From: Apostichopus japonicus | Lineage: Eukaryota > Echinodermata > Holothuroidea > Aspidochirotida > Stichopodidae | Assembly (NCBI RefSeq): GCF_037975245.1 | Contig: NC_092566.1 | Coordinates: 13,757,001 to 13,821,000 of the forward strand | Direction: 5' to 3' | DNA length: 64,000 nt | Part shown: piece by piece, positions 1 through 13,200 of the stretch | Layout of the letters: each line of letters opens with the position of its first letter | How positions within the stretch are numbered: position 1 is the stretch's first letter | The notes under the pieces: model-generated | Databases searched by the model: none | Told to the model about the DNA's origin: nothing | What the model saw: only the letters and a program-made list of their open reading frames with translations | Position numbers and translations under genes: made by a program

Positions 1-31
<31 letters not shown>

Positions 32-3000
32 TCTTTGTGCAATTGTTTAGAGAAATACGACACAAGAAGATATGGTTCTTTGCGTGTCCGAAGAGCACAA
101 CTAAATCCACAGCTATAACGACGCGAAGTAAAAATATTTACATTACTTTAAAATTCAGGACACATGATCATGATCACGTTTATTCCAACCATAAACTGCG
201 TACTACATTCGTGATTCTCATCATTCGCTTCATGAAGTTTTGCATGCCTGGCGGGCGTTCACATTAGGAACTGGAAAACAACTTAATCTCGAAAATAAAT
301 CATCATTTATTAACGGACTGATAGTTTGCTCAAATTTGAATAATCAAGCAATCTACCATTTAACTGAACTTTATTTTCTGTTGTTAAGACATTAATCTCC
401 GAATAGCATTGTTCAGTCTGTAACGTATATATTCGTTCATTTACTGAATATTAATACTGGTAATGGAAATGTTTTGCTAATGCATGGCATGAGGAGATTA
501 TCCGCCAAAGTGGAGAAGTTAAGCCAGGTAATGGAATACTAATCCTGGGACGATGCATAAATAAAGCAAAGGTAACACTATTCTCAATGCTAGCAAACTC
601 CATCACCGCGTTGTTAGCCATATAACAGTAATTGTAGAATGCAAACTGATGAATCAAGCAGGGTTGTGGAGGCAAGGAATTGCCATTAATCCCCGTGAAA
701 CCGTATAATGTTTCTAACGTGGGGGGCCTTAGCCTACGAACAAGTTAATAAATTTGTAAATTATATCCAACTGATCTAATGGTAAAAGCAGAACAATTTT
801 TAAATTCCCTAAGTTTCTTGAGTATTTGCCAAGAAAATATCAAAAAAACCTTCGGAGATTCAAATTTTAATGCGAATAAGTAACCTGTACAGCACTTTCA
901 AATATGAATATAATATAGGAGTTGTGTAATGTCGCCCTCTATTTGGTTCTCTCATGAACTTCCCTAGTAACCGCCGCTAAAGCCATTTAAAGATGAAAAG
1001 AATACCAGAATCGTACCCACCACCTCTTACCAAAATACAATATCACCCTGTAACCGGTCAAGCATCCCATAATTTACAGTATGAACTGTACAGTTAACTA
1101 CTCCCTATATGTTTACGGTATGTTATGCTAAGGTCGGTGTTCTCATAATTGTATAGTGATAATTGTACAATAAAATAGAATAGAGTAGTGATTTTACGAT
1201 ACTTCATGCAGCGACTGAGGGGAACTATCGGTGGTATTTGTCACCTGACAACACATATGGTATCTTCATGTTTATAATGAAATTGTAACTGGCGTTTTTA
1301 AAATATGGATCATAAATAAACAAATTTAGTTCACATAATGGACATTCTTAATCTTCAGTTGGTCGCAAGAAAAGAACAATTAAAAAGTGAAGTAAACTTT
1401 CAAAACAAGCATTTTTTTAAAGTAGGTCCTTCAAAAATCTCAAACAAGAAACTTGTTTTCATTTGTTATGATGAACTATCAGTCAACAAAATCAATTAAA
1501 AAAGAAGCAGAAAAGATACAAAACTAGGCGAAAAAATTAAAAAAAGAGTAGACATTTGTCAACAAGTTTGCTAATATGTAGTTCTGATATGACGTATAGG
1601 GGTGTGCCTTCAACTGTCAAATTTGATAAAATTATTTTACTTTAAATTGATTTTTTTTTGGAAGAAAAATGGAATTTAAGATGCACTGGGATTACTATTC
1701 TGTCATCAATTTCCTTACGACCAAGTGCAGTTGATAATAAAGATAAGCTATGACATAAGGCTGAAAATGCAATAATATTTTTGCCAATTAGTGTGTTATA
1801 TCGTACTTATAAAGTTCAAGCAAAGAGTTGTTTTTCTGTTACCTCAAATTCACATACTATTCTGCATAACTTTACAAAACTATCACTCATGTTATAAACT
1901 GAGCAATGAAACATTAGTCTTGGGTAAAAAGTTCAAAGTATTTCTGTTTTTATCGTACACCATAGAACCACACAAATTGCAGTGTAAGTCCGCTTGTCGG
2001 CAAATAGTCCTAAATTGACATAAAAAGTGACGTTTTTGGCATTTTTTGAGTATCATCATTCTAGTTTTATGCTTGAATTGTAGAACGACACCTACAGAGT
2101 TGCACAAGTACGAAACAACATTAACTCATTAAACGAGCCTATTAAATGTATATGTTTCGAATATGACATTTTCAAATAGCCCCACCATATTAGCTTTGCA
2201 CATTGCGGCCGTTTCGTTAACCCTTAGTGATGCACTTTTCCATTTTTCCCAAAACCAGACTCATCCTTATATTATCCACATTAAAAAAACTTGTGAAAAT
2301 ACCTATATATCAAACTTTAAAGGGTGCTAACATAAACCTTCAAGAGGCCCCAAAAGAGGTGTTTTTGTACCAGATGCCGTCTAAATGTCATAATAGGTTA
2401 TGGTATGTACTATGTCAAACCGTATTATTGATATGTTAAGTGAGTCTTTGATGTCATAACCAAGTCATCTTATGAACTGGTTATTTCAGAAAGTCATTTT
2501 TCGAGTTGTGCATTTTAAAGCTGAAGTATTGGTGGTGTTTATTAATGGGGTAACTAACGAAGCAAACAGACCTTTCCCTGATTTATATAGATATGTACCT
2601 AATTGATAATATTTTATGAATGTTACTTACGCTTTTTTATTTTTGCCAAATAATGTCTTAGCATAACTTTATGAAAAAATTCAGTGATTTGAACATTACG
2701 GAATCATTTTGTTCTGTTATTACTCAATCCATTAAAAGTAATAACCGTTAACTGAATTTCACTCTCAAAAAAAAAAAAAAAATGATGGCGTAAACTAATT
2801 AACATTAAAGGCAGATTTTTAATACCAACATTTTACCAATCCTCACATGTCACATGTCAAAGTAAACCTTTCGTTTCGCTTCACTTAACATTTTGACATA
2901 TATTCGCAACTTCATGTTTCTTTTGTACTGTACAGTTTGAACATATAACACGAATAGTAAAATGGAAAAGATATTAATGAAAATTTTGCACATGATGGAA

Positions 3001-4652
3001 CATCAAAATGAAACTGTTATTCACTTAAATCCATCGCACGGGTGAGATGATAAATATAACATGTGATTTTTTTTTTAATTCTACTGGCATGTATTAGATC
3101 TCAGAATGCTGACTTCTATAGAGCCTGATATGCCAGCTATGAAAGAGCCTGCTATGAAAGAGCCTGCTATGCCTGCTATGAAAATTTAACGGGGTGGGGG
3201 GGGGGACATTTATGTAAAGGAGAATGAGGTAAAAATGTTACCTCCGTCATAATTTCTATATCACTATCTAATAAACCCTTTCATTAGTAGAACTACAGAT
3301 CGGAATGGCGCCGATCAATCCGTCTAATGACTTGTTTGTGACTGGAAACTTAATAATAAATCTGTTACCAAGTCCATCCTGTGGATGCTTATTAATGTAA
3401 CACTAATATGCTTATAGCAGCGTGAAAATAGCATCTCAACAATTTTGTCAACACTTTTGTGATGCGTTATTGGATAAAACTAAGTCTAAAGTTATGTTAA
3501 ATGTAATGGCTGTTATTTTCTTTTAGTGACAGGTTTATAATTTAGTGCATGATTTATGCCAATATTTATAAAATATTCTAAAATAAGAACCATCGACTTT
3601 AACCTTCCAGCAACCTTCCCTCGTCGAATGTATTACAACCATGGTTGTAACAGACTTATAGTACGGAACTGAGTAGGAGATCAAATAGAGTACCATTTGG
3701 TATGAGTTAAAGTACGGGTGCTAGTACAAGCCTGCCTATATGCGCGAGCACGAGTGTTTCATCTTGTAACTATATCTTAACTAGATTTCCAATATGTCCC
3801 CGACTAGAGTACAAACCTATGAGGGTTATGCAGTGTACACATCTATGCTGAAATAACGTGAATACGAACCATTTTCATGTTCGGCTGGTACCCAATTCGA
3901 CAGCTAAAATGTAACTTAAGATAACCAAAATGAATAAGTATCAATTAGCAAATTTTTTATATCAAAAAGGTATAAATATTTTTGTTAACAAGGTAAATTA
4001 GAGGTTTAAATAGCACAGCCTCTTTACAGATTTCACCAAACCCGATGGTCTTACATCAGTGTATCAAAATTAATGTATGTTACTTGCTTTTAAAATTGTC
4101 AAATTATCTGAAACAGATTAAACCGTCAATAGCTCGGTTAGTTCGAGCAACGATTATTGTTTTTTAGTTCTGGTAGCAGTTGAAATCAAGTTCCAGTCTG
4201 TCGTAGCTTTGATGGGGTGTCGCAAAGTTACAACCTGAGGCAAGATACAACTTTAACTATAGAATTAATTCCTCACTGATATCTGAGGCAAAATGATAGC
4301 ATTACAGCAATGTATCATTCTGTGTGTACGCATGTGATCTTAAAACTGATGACATGGTATTGCAAAGCGGTAACTGTGGAGTACCTTTATAATAATTGAC
4401 TACCAAAGCAAATTATAAACAATAGTAAAAGAGGGTGGGTTGGAGGGGGGTGGGGATGGGGATACATGAGCTTATTGAACAAAGAATCACAACAGCTCTC
4501 AGAAATAGGATTCAAAACAATCAACAAATGGCAGATTAATATATTCTAATTTAGTTTTTGATTATTAATCTACGAATACGGGACACAAATATAGGTAAAT
4601 TTAGTTAGACATGTTTGTATAATAAATATGAGAGGTTGAAATATATACTCAC
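1..4652. other. Intronic DNA downstream of exon D
   Basis: Probably intron between C2B exons of the minus-strand synaptotagmin-like gene. It begins with a (TA)n microsatellite (1-28). It contains poly-A (2767-2782) and poly-G (3196-3206) tracts and a short GAAAGAGCCTGCTAT tandem repeat near 3140-3180. Degenerate GAGTAC/GTACTC motifs occur around 3650-3860. No convincing exon was seen on either strand. Confidence 0.5.
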
Positions 4653-4779
4653 CAATGTACTCTTCGCTGAGTCCTTTCTGTAGTGGAATGTCTTGAACTC
4701 TGAGAATAACTACTGAAAGACGGTCTAGGGACGGAAGGTAAGCTAAGGAGATCATAATTCGACCTAGGTCTTCTGACAG
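4653..4779 (-). CDS. Synaptotagmin-15/17-like gene, exon D (start of C2B)
   Basis: Exon of 127 nt with a GACGCAG acceptor just above 4779 and a GTGAGT donor at 4647-4652. It encodes residues 328-369 plus one base: EDLGRIMISLAYLPSLDRL, then SVVILRVQDIPLQKGLSEEY. This is the first two strands of a synaptotagmin C2B domain (compare the family pattern G-x-[IL]-x-x-SL-x-Y-x-P and LTV-x-[IV]-[LI]-[RK]-A). The loop-1 Asp pair is lost: the SDPY position reads SEEY, and the earlier Asp is Leu or Lys depending on the gap. The exon ends in phase 1. I read the minus strand of 1-4652 and found no convincing remainder of C2B, so the last exon or exons probably lie beyond position 1. Confidence 0.85.
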
Positions 4780-6025
4780 CTGCGTCAAATATAAAGACAT
4801 AAAAGAAAATACCAAAAATTGAAATAGATGCATTCATTAATTTATACACAAGGTAATACGTCATGATGGTACGAATTTTAAACTTTTAAATATTCCTTCG
4901 ACTCTAGTTTTGATAAAACAGTAACTAAACGTAATGAGTTAGCATAAAGTTAATTTGAAATGAGATATGAAAACGTGATGTAAAAGCATACAAATATAAC
5001 AAAAAATGCAACACGATAGATAGTGAACCCCCCTCCCCCCAAAAAAGACACACACAGTATGTGTTTTACATTCAGACTGATGACCCCATTGTTTTTATTT
5101 GCATTTTTCAACCGTAACCTTAACAATATTATTCTTCTGAGGATGTTGTCATTCTTGCTATATGACATCTGAGGACTTACTTTAAATATATTTGGCATTA
5201 TTTTGCTCAAGTCTTCAGTAAGAATACAACACAAATACATACACACTGACAATAAACCATATACACACATACATACAAACAAAGTGACTAATTATTGTGG
5301 ATAAACAATATTTCCATTCTTTCATATGAAAAGCCAAAGCGGTAAAATCTTTTTCGAGAAATATCGAATTTTCAATTGCACATGGACGTAAGAGGCGACC
5401 GAGACGATGGAGTCGTAAGTCCTTTTGTGTACAACATATAGAGATGGATCGTTGCTGATTTCACATCCAGAAGCGAGAGATTCATTAACAAAGTCTCTGT
5501 TATTCTGTGTCTGCTTTTTCTATTGTGTGGATAGATATAAATACACTTCTAATGCATGGAAGATCATTCTTAATTTATCAAACATTAGCAATATGCATCG
5601 CATATTGGGATTAGCTTCAGGCTACATTTATTGGAGTTATAATTCAGGTCTTAATCGCAACACATTTAGGTATGCATCGCCAGGCTTTTAAGTCAAAATT
5701 ATCATATTTTTCAAAATAAGAACGGTAAAAATTTGTATGTCACTGTACATCTGTGTATATACGCTGACATGTATATCATGTTGACAATTGCGGTGTAAAC
5801 GCTGCTTATATTATAGGCTACCAAGAGAGCAACATCACAGCTTTCGCGTTCATGAAAGGTCACTCATGGTTGCCTGCACACCAGGCTTGTCGTTTAACCG
5901 TGTTATTAATGTCATTCATGATGTTTGGTGTTGAAGTTAGCTTGTCACTTCGACGCAAATAGTCACCTCTGTAGAGGCCATTTATCAAAAAATTAGTGTT
6001 TGTGTTGGTATCACCAATATCGGTT

Positions 6026-6182
6026 TTGGCCTATATTCGATATTCCGATATCGACTGATAACGATACTAGTTAACAGACATAATGAAGGTCAAATCGCCC
6101 TTGGCCTATATCCGATATTTCAATCTCGATATCGGCCGATACCGATACTATTTAACAGACAGAATGAAGGTCAAATCGTCCT
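6026..6182 (+). repeat. 75-bp tandem duplication rich in TATCGG/CCGATA
   Basis: Two copies begin TTGGCCTATAT and end with TTAACAGACA...AATGAAGGTCAAATCG. Their CGATATCGGCCGATA content resembles sequence near 7965-8060, so both may derive from one mobile-element family. Confidence 0.75.
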
Positions 6183-7116
6183 TAAGTCATGCTTTAATAC
6201 ATAAACTATCCAAATTATAATCAGCTGTCGTAAGTTGTTATCGTTTGCACAACTCACAAACAGTAACCACTTGTATAACTCTCATTTGCGGAATCCCGTT
6301 AGTAAATTAGTAAAATATATGTGCGTATTCTATAACACTAGTCCTGACCTCTTTTTAAATGAACGATCATATTCCCCACCAAGTTGATATGGACGAAACT
6401 GTGTGCTAGCATATATATAGAAAAACACAAGCCTATCCTTCCCGTTACTTCTGTTGTATGATTCATTACTCTGTTTGACCAACTACGTTCAACACTTAGG
6501 CTGCAAATCTTATACGAACTGGTCAAAAGCAGCTGCACGAATGTATTATCCAAAATGTTAAAAGATGACATCGTGTGATGAATAAAACTGATTTCATGTA
6601 GAAAAGACGTTAGCGTATCCTGGATAAGAACTTGAACTACCCCTTATGTATAACAGAACCGATGCGAAAACATTTTCTTATTTTTTTTTTTTTTAAATTT
6701 ACGTAAAAAATGATATCCTACCATTAGCTGGTTATACTAACAACTAAGCATATCCAAAGTTAGCAAGTTCTTGGTGTGTGAAATATTTCGTAAACCAACA
6801 GGCAAAAAGAGTGATACGCAAACTTGATTCTCAAAATACAATCTTTTCATCAGTCATCGATGTTTAACACACTGTATTCATGATATTCTTTACAAAACCA
6901 ATTTAGGAACAGGGGCGTATCCAGGATTTTCCAATGGGGGGGGGGGGGGGGGCGCCTGGCATGAATGATCGCCGTCCTGGGGGATGGGTCTAAGGGGAGG
7001 GGTGTACAATTTTTGCTTTCGAAGAAGGGCTGAAATGCAAAATGGTGTCATATGCATGGGCGGCAATCCGTACTTCCGATGGGGGGGGGGGATATGACCT
7101 TGTTGACTATCTAAGC

Positions 7117-7210
7117 GTAGCGCCACCATGGGTTGGCGCGAAGCGTACAAGAACATTTTGGGATTAACAAACCCTCTAGATGGCCGGAAACGGCACTTCC
7201 CGAGGTTTCC
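7117..7210 (+). repeat. Diverged repeat related to the hAT MITE interior
   Basis: Shares the AGCGCCACCA...GGTTGGCGCG, AGCGTACA and GCCGGAAA landmarks with 32455-32545 inside the hAT MITE, in the same order. A hAT-like CAGGGGCGTATCCAGG start lies upstream at 6910, so 6910-7210 may be one decayed element. Confidence 0.6.
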
Positions 7211-10200
7211 AAGCGGCATATACCCAACTTTAAAATAGGGATGTCATGTCCGAAATATCTCATAATCAGGATCCAAAATACTTTTTCTTTTAATTTCGGG
7301 TGTTATTTTGGGAAAATTGCCCCTGTCAATCTTGTTTCAGGCGCAACGTTAGAATGTTCGAGAGCTCTTTTATATTATTCGATGAAGAAAATGGCCTCAT
7401 GCAGGCTATTATAGGCCTATACACATGCAATACACAATTACACATAGTTACATTCCTAGGTACCGATTGCTAGGGCATCCAGGTGAAACGTGTATTAAGC
7501 ATTACCCTGGTTACATGAGATTCTCAGCTGTTCGAGGGAACATGTACGTGTGTAGGCCTACTATAGGGCCTATATGAATACTATGAGGGTGCATATATGT
7601 ACTATATCAATACCGTGGGCGCAATAATACATTTTGTTGTTATAGGGCCAATGAAGCCTACAGTCAACTATTTTTGCTTTATAAAGACGCTTTATTTGAA
7701 AAGATCGCACTGCGTTTATGGTAGGCGAGAAATGAAGCTAAGAAAGAGCCGTACATTAACGAAGATGCATAAATGTAGGCATGAAAATATTCTTATCCCT
7801 GGCATTTGGTGGGGGGGGGATATGGTGCATTACATCCCATCCACCCCTTTTCATGGGGGGATATATCCCCCCTCCACCCAGGATCGCCGCCCATGGCCAT
7901 ATGTGATCCATTTTTCGACCGTCAAGTGCTATAAAGACTACTAGTGGCCTGACTGGTTCATATCAGTTGCCGTTATCGGCAATGAGGCTTAATTTTACCG
8001 ATAGGAAATGCCGCCGATATTGCAAATATTGGTCGATACAGATATCGCAAACAATAATCGGCTCAACATTAAAAACAATGTTCGTTCATCTAACTTTAAC
8101 ACAAAAATAAATTGATCAATCAAATTCAGGAATAATAACAATTGAGTCCAACTTTGACAGAATTTGGCCTTTGATAATTTTAAAAGTTAATTTCTAAGTA
8201 GCCGAGGTAAACAATGTACTCGGTAAATCTTTGACTTAGTCTCCTTATTGAAACTGTGGTATCCAATAATTAGCATTTTGTCCTTTTGTTAACAAAAAGT
8301 CCTTTCTGCCGGTTTGTTTATTGTGTCCATAGAGGATAGAAACAAACATCTTTGACATCACGGACTGAATGCTAGAAAATTATGACGTCATCCGAAGTTC
8401 ATGACAACCATACTTTGCTCAAGATTTCTGACGTATATACGATTCTTCATTCTTTTGTTCTATTTGCGCGCTCTCACTCTCTCTAAATCCTCCTGAGCAA
8501 CAAAACAAGATGTTGTTGCCCAAAGAAATCCCATTAACAAACCACACAACATCTGTTTACGTCTAGAAGGGTTAGTTTGAAAGACACATACATGTACTAT
8601 TGTACATGCCTCCAATATTTCCTTTACCTCGGTGGGCAGATTAAAGTCATTTAAGTGATGTGAATAAAACGAAAGGGTAATTTTAAGTACCCTGGAAAAT
8701 AATCGATCAATCTTCTGTATAAAAGATTGATTGTTTAATTTTAAGTTATGTACGAATATGCGAGAATGTGATTATGTTTCCGCAATGTCGATTTTATGGA
8801 AAAAAATGTTCATGACAACAAAACACCAATGGAAGACAATCAACAGTATTTGCCCTTTCTCAATCGACAAAAATAAATCAAAAACCTTCAGCGCGAGATA
8901 TGTATTGCTTATTGTTATTTTTAGGACATTTGTCCTTCGTTGCAAAACAACAGTTAAATTCTTAAAATTTTAATTACAAATTGAGAAACTCATTATGGCT
9001 TACATTTCCGTTTTAAACAGTATAATATCTAAGACAAAGAAGGATACCAATGCTAAATAATTATCATTTTCTATGACATTTTCGAATTTAGCATTCCGTG
9101 AGACCATGGGGGGGGGAGGGTAGGAACCGGGGGCACTAGGGGCACGTGCCCCCCACAAATGGCAAATAAAATGAAGAACTGTTTGATGAAGAACTGTCTT
9201 TTGGATATCTTAAGCGTTTGTTAATTTTCATATTTAATTTAATTATTCACGTGCACCATAATAGTATTGATAGCATACTAACACATCATATATATATTTA
9301 AGTGATATGGCCGGTGTGTATCGGTTTATAGCATAACGAGTGGTGGTTGTGGAATGAGAAAGTGCCCTTTCTAATGTTGTGCCTCCACTTTTTGGAAGCT
9401 TATACCCCCTGCATGAGACCTCTCCTGAGGAAGTACTGATACAAGCACACAGCATTTGAACCACGTCCTTCTACTTGCCATGATATAACCGAACAGCGAA
9501 ACTCTTGTCTCTTTCATGTAAAACAACCCATATCGGAGCGTTGCTAACTGTATCAACAAAAACCGAAACGAAGGCATCTTATTTATGGGATAAGATGTAT
9601 CCGATCTTAAAAGCACCCCCCCCCCCAAAAAAAAGTAAAATCAAGAAAAAAAGGACCTTCTGCATGTTTCACTATAATTAAGTATTGCAAATAACATTCG
9701 CCATCGATATAACCGGAAGTAATGTACGTCCTTTTGTCATCTTTGTACTCTCCTTCAAATATCATTCAATGGTTGGCCTATTTTAAACAACATTAAAACA
9801 CTTGAAATCTTAACAAGACTGCTCCACTCATTGAATATATCAGCAAGCTCGCGTAATTCTTATTCAAGAGTGCATGCAGGTCGCGCATTCAAATGCTCTC
9901 GGTTTAAGGATCTCTGGTGTTCGCTTGCGATTTCATCAAAAGAAATCACCCTACTTGCTTCTGGAAATTTGAAGAAGCCTCTTACATTTTTATTTCATTT
10001 CTAAAGAGGCAAACTTCATATCACTTGTCAAGGATCAGTTCCAAAGAAAAAGAAAAATCGACAGGAAAGTTGCCACAATGGACGGTGTGTCAGCTTCAGT
10101 TTTGTACTTTCATTTTACTGCCACCTATTTTGCCAAATTTTACGTGAATTATTCAATACTTCACAAGTGAAATTTTTACGAGCCGTGGATCGGGCATGGG

Positions 10201-13200
10201 GGGGGGGTGGGATTTGGGGGTATGAGGGTTTGTAACCCCTCCTTCTCTGAGACTTTTTCAAACCTTCACATAATTTAAAAGTAGTAAATATCGCAACCTT
10301 GCTGTTAGACCTAAGTATAAATACGTAATGTAAAGCCCATACCTTAGAATGCACCATTCTAAGTACAAATTTGTTTTTCTGCATGGTAAACGGACTAATT
10401 TACATGCGAGTCAGCTTTAACGACCTCATGGGACAGACCCCTCCATTTAAAATCCCGGATCCGTCCCGGCTTACACTGAATTCTACCTGACTATGTATTC
10501 TTACACAACAGGGGATTACCGCAGGCATATCCAATATTTTCAAAATTATATATTAGAATTATGTATTAGAATGAGAGACAATGTCCTCAAAATGTTAATT
10601 CGAGCATAGTAACCCTACAGAATGTTGCTACTTCTTTTATAACCATATGTGCATTATAATTTATCTTTGTTTTAGCTCTAAGTTGGCGTTGTATAAGAAG
10701 CCTCAGACTATAGGGTTTAAACTGCACATTTAAAGTTAAAAAACGTGATCAAGAAGAAAATATGATGAAATAAAGGAGATCGTTAATGAATATCCTGCGG
10801 GTTATTAGCCATTTGATTATGGATTTGATTGATGATTGATGATTGAACATCCGGTCATAGCCTACAAAGGAGAAGGAAACACAATTTTGTGGGGCTAATA
10901 TTAATATGAACACATTTAATATAACATATGTAAAGTGATTATCAAACCAGAATGAGTGTTACCACGATAGTCAAACTTGTTTTGAGTCAGTATTAGTATT
11001 CTGTCATAGTTACCTCTACTAGTAGATGTGTACTCCTATAGTTGTACTCTAAATTATATCATTTTAAATAGAAGTTTAGGAAGTAATGCAAACTTACGTA
11101 TTCAAACTCGCACTATTGCAGTAAAACCTTGTTTGTTGTACTCGTATGCATACCAATAGGCATTCTATTGAGATTGTACTCAAGCAGTTGTATTCGAAAT
11201 GTGCAAAGTTTTGTACAACTTGTCAAATGAATTATGAATTCAGTGCAGAACGATCAGTCCAGGTGTATCTAACTTATATTACAATTGTCTGTTTAGAGAC
11301 TAATTGAATTGAAATGATTAAATGTGGTTGTGCAACAAGAAATGATACCATTAACAGTGTTTGTACTTCTTTATAACTTCTTTATAAGTTAATAGAACAT
11401 TATAGTACAACAGCGTACAGATCAGGACACAACCTCTCTGCTTTAAGGAATGAGAAGTTTAGAGATCAACAAACTGAAATCGTTGCACATCTTGAACCAT
11501 TTACCTATCATATTACATGCACGTTAAGTTTTATTGAATTTAAAACAGGACTTTGGGCTGCATAGTCATGCTACAATGAACAAGTCATCCGCACTTTAAT
11601 ATGTGCGTTGATCCTTATACACGAAATATTTGAAGAACAGAGATAATACCTTCCTATAGGCGTATACAAACTACACAGAGCTTACTCAATGAAAGCCGGC
11701 TTAGATATATAACCCTACTGATGTACACTACAGCCTCCTACTTTCTCATCACGACACAAGAATTCTCTGCACGCAGGAAGACCCCCAGGGCATGCATAAA
11801 TAGATGCAGATTTTACAGCGGTAACATTTCTACCCTTTATAGAATATTTGGGGCCAATATAACCATATTGTAAATTTCTTTCGTTGCTAACTGCAGCAAT
11901 ACCATCAGAATCTACCTCTAAAAGCATCCCTTTCGTGTTAGATTACTTTTGAATGATTTTTGATTAACAATTCACTGACTGATTTACATTCGCGACATTA
12001 TTCAAATTGCTTTCGAGCTTGGAGGAAACTGTATTTATTATAGGCACCAATGTATTTTCTTCTTCGTCGGTTGCTGCCTACTCGGTTGTATACATTGTAT
12101 ACGATACTTGTGTATAATGAATTAGAAGCATTGGCCATGGGACAGACTGATGGTTTTGTCTTTATTCATTATTTATCCCATGTTTACTTTAAGTTGATAA
12201 ATATATAGGGTTATTTACATTAATCATTGTGTTGGAGGAAGGACACCTCTTTAGGCATTATACTATCGTTCAAACACCGGGGCACGATTTGGTATTAAGA
12301 AACAATGTCATTTGCTTAAGATGTATCGTTTAATTGTAGGCTGTAAATAAATATAAATTATTTGCTTAAAATAAAAATGTCCGACATTGCATTAAATCTT
12401 TTCCTCAATCACAACTGCGTGACGCACTTATGACGTTGGACAATATATTCAACCTAAATGTAACCGCAAGTAACATTTTTGTTCGGCATGGAGAGCTGAG
12501 AGTTCCCTTACATATCTCATAGAACGGTTAGATAACTGTTTACCATTTTCAACAACTGCATTGAATCCTTCTGTTTGTTCATTCAACAGAGCAACCAAAG
12601 ACCTTTTGGAGTGACTTCTTGTACGAGGTCTTTTCGCAATGGATATCAAACCCGATGTATCGTTCGTTCCTGTATAACAAGATGGTAATTCAGAAAGACA
12701 CCTTGCAATGTTTCGAGAGTTCAAGGAGCTCTCCAGCTGTTATGTATGGTACTTGCAGTTATATATTGCCCATGTTTAAAATGTTTACTAGTTCAACTAC
12801 AGTACACTTTTTGTTAACGTTGGCTTTTAGATAGTTTGTCAAGTTAAATTTTTCATTGAAATATTTATGTATGGAAAACTATGAAAAGGTACAGATGCTT
12901 AATAAAGGAACACATAGCACTACACTTCCCAAATAGTGGGTAGGGGATTCCAGCCCCCCCCCCCCCCGCCCCCGGACTGAAATTGGTGGGGTTTGAACAA
13001 TTGAGGACGGGCTGCATGCGGAATGTGACTGTATGGAATCGTTGAATCCGACTCTCCTGTCGAGGGTGCACTGCGTGTGGACCTCTCCAAGACCAAAATC
13101 AAATTTAGACGGCAAGTGTTGCTTATTAAAGGAATATTTATTTCTAAATTATAACTTTCGATATAACTATCAATCAGGCTTATAGTTAGGTCTAAACGCA

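Noticed and set aside
451-675. Minus-strand frame considered as a missing C2B exon
   Set aside because: It has no C2B motif (no WHxL or NPxFNE pattern) and no fitting splice phase.
4125-4170. tRNA-like A-box (TAGCTCGGTTAG) followed by GTTCGAGCA
   Set aside because: The boxes are too close for a tRNA and no cloverleaf forms; at most a degraded SINE remnant.
12449-12724. Minus-strand 91-codon frame with a basic patch and NEQTEGFNAVVENGKQLS-like helix
   Set aside because: It faintly resembles C-terminal helices of transposon-encoded Myb/SANT-like proteins, but there are no conserved motifs or element ends to support it.
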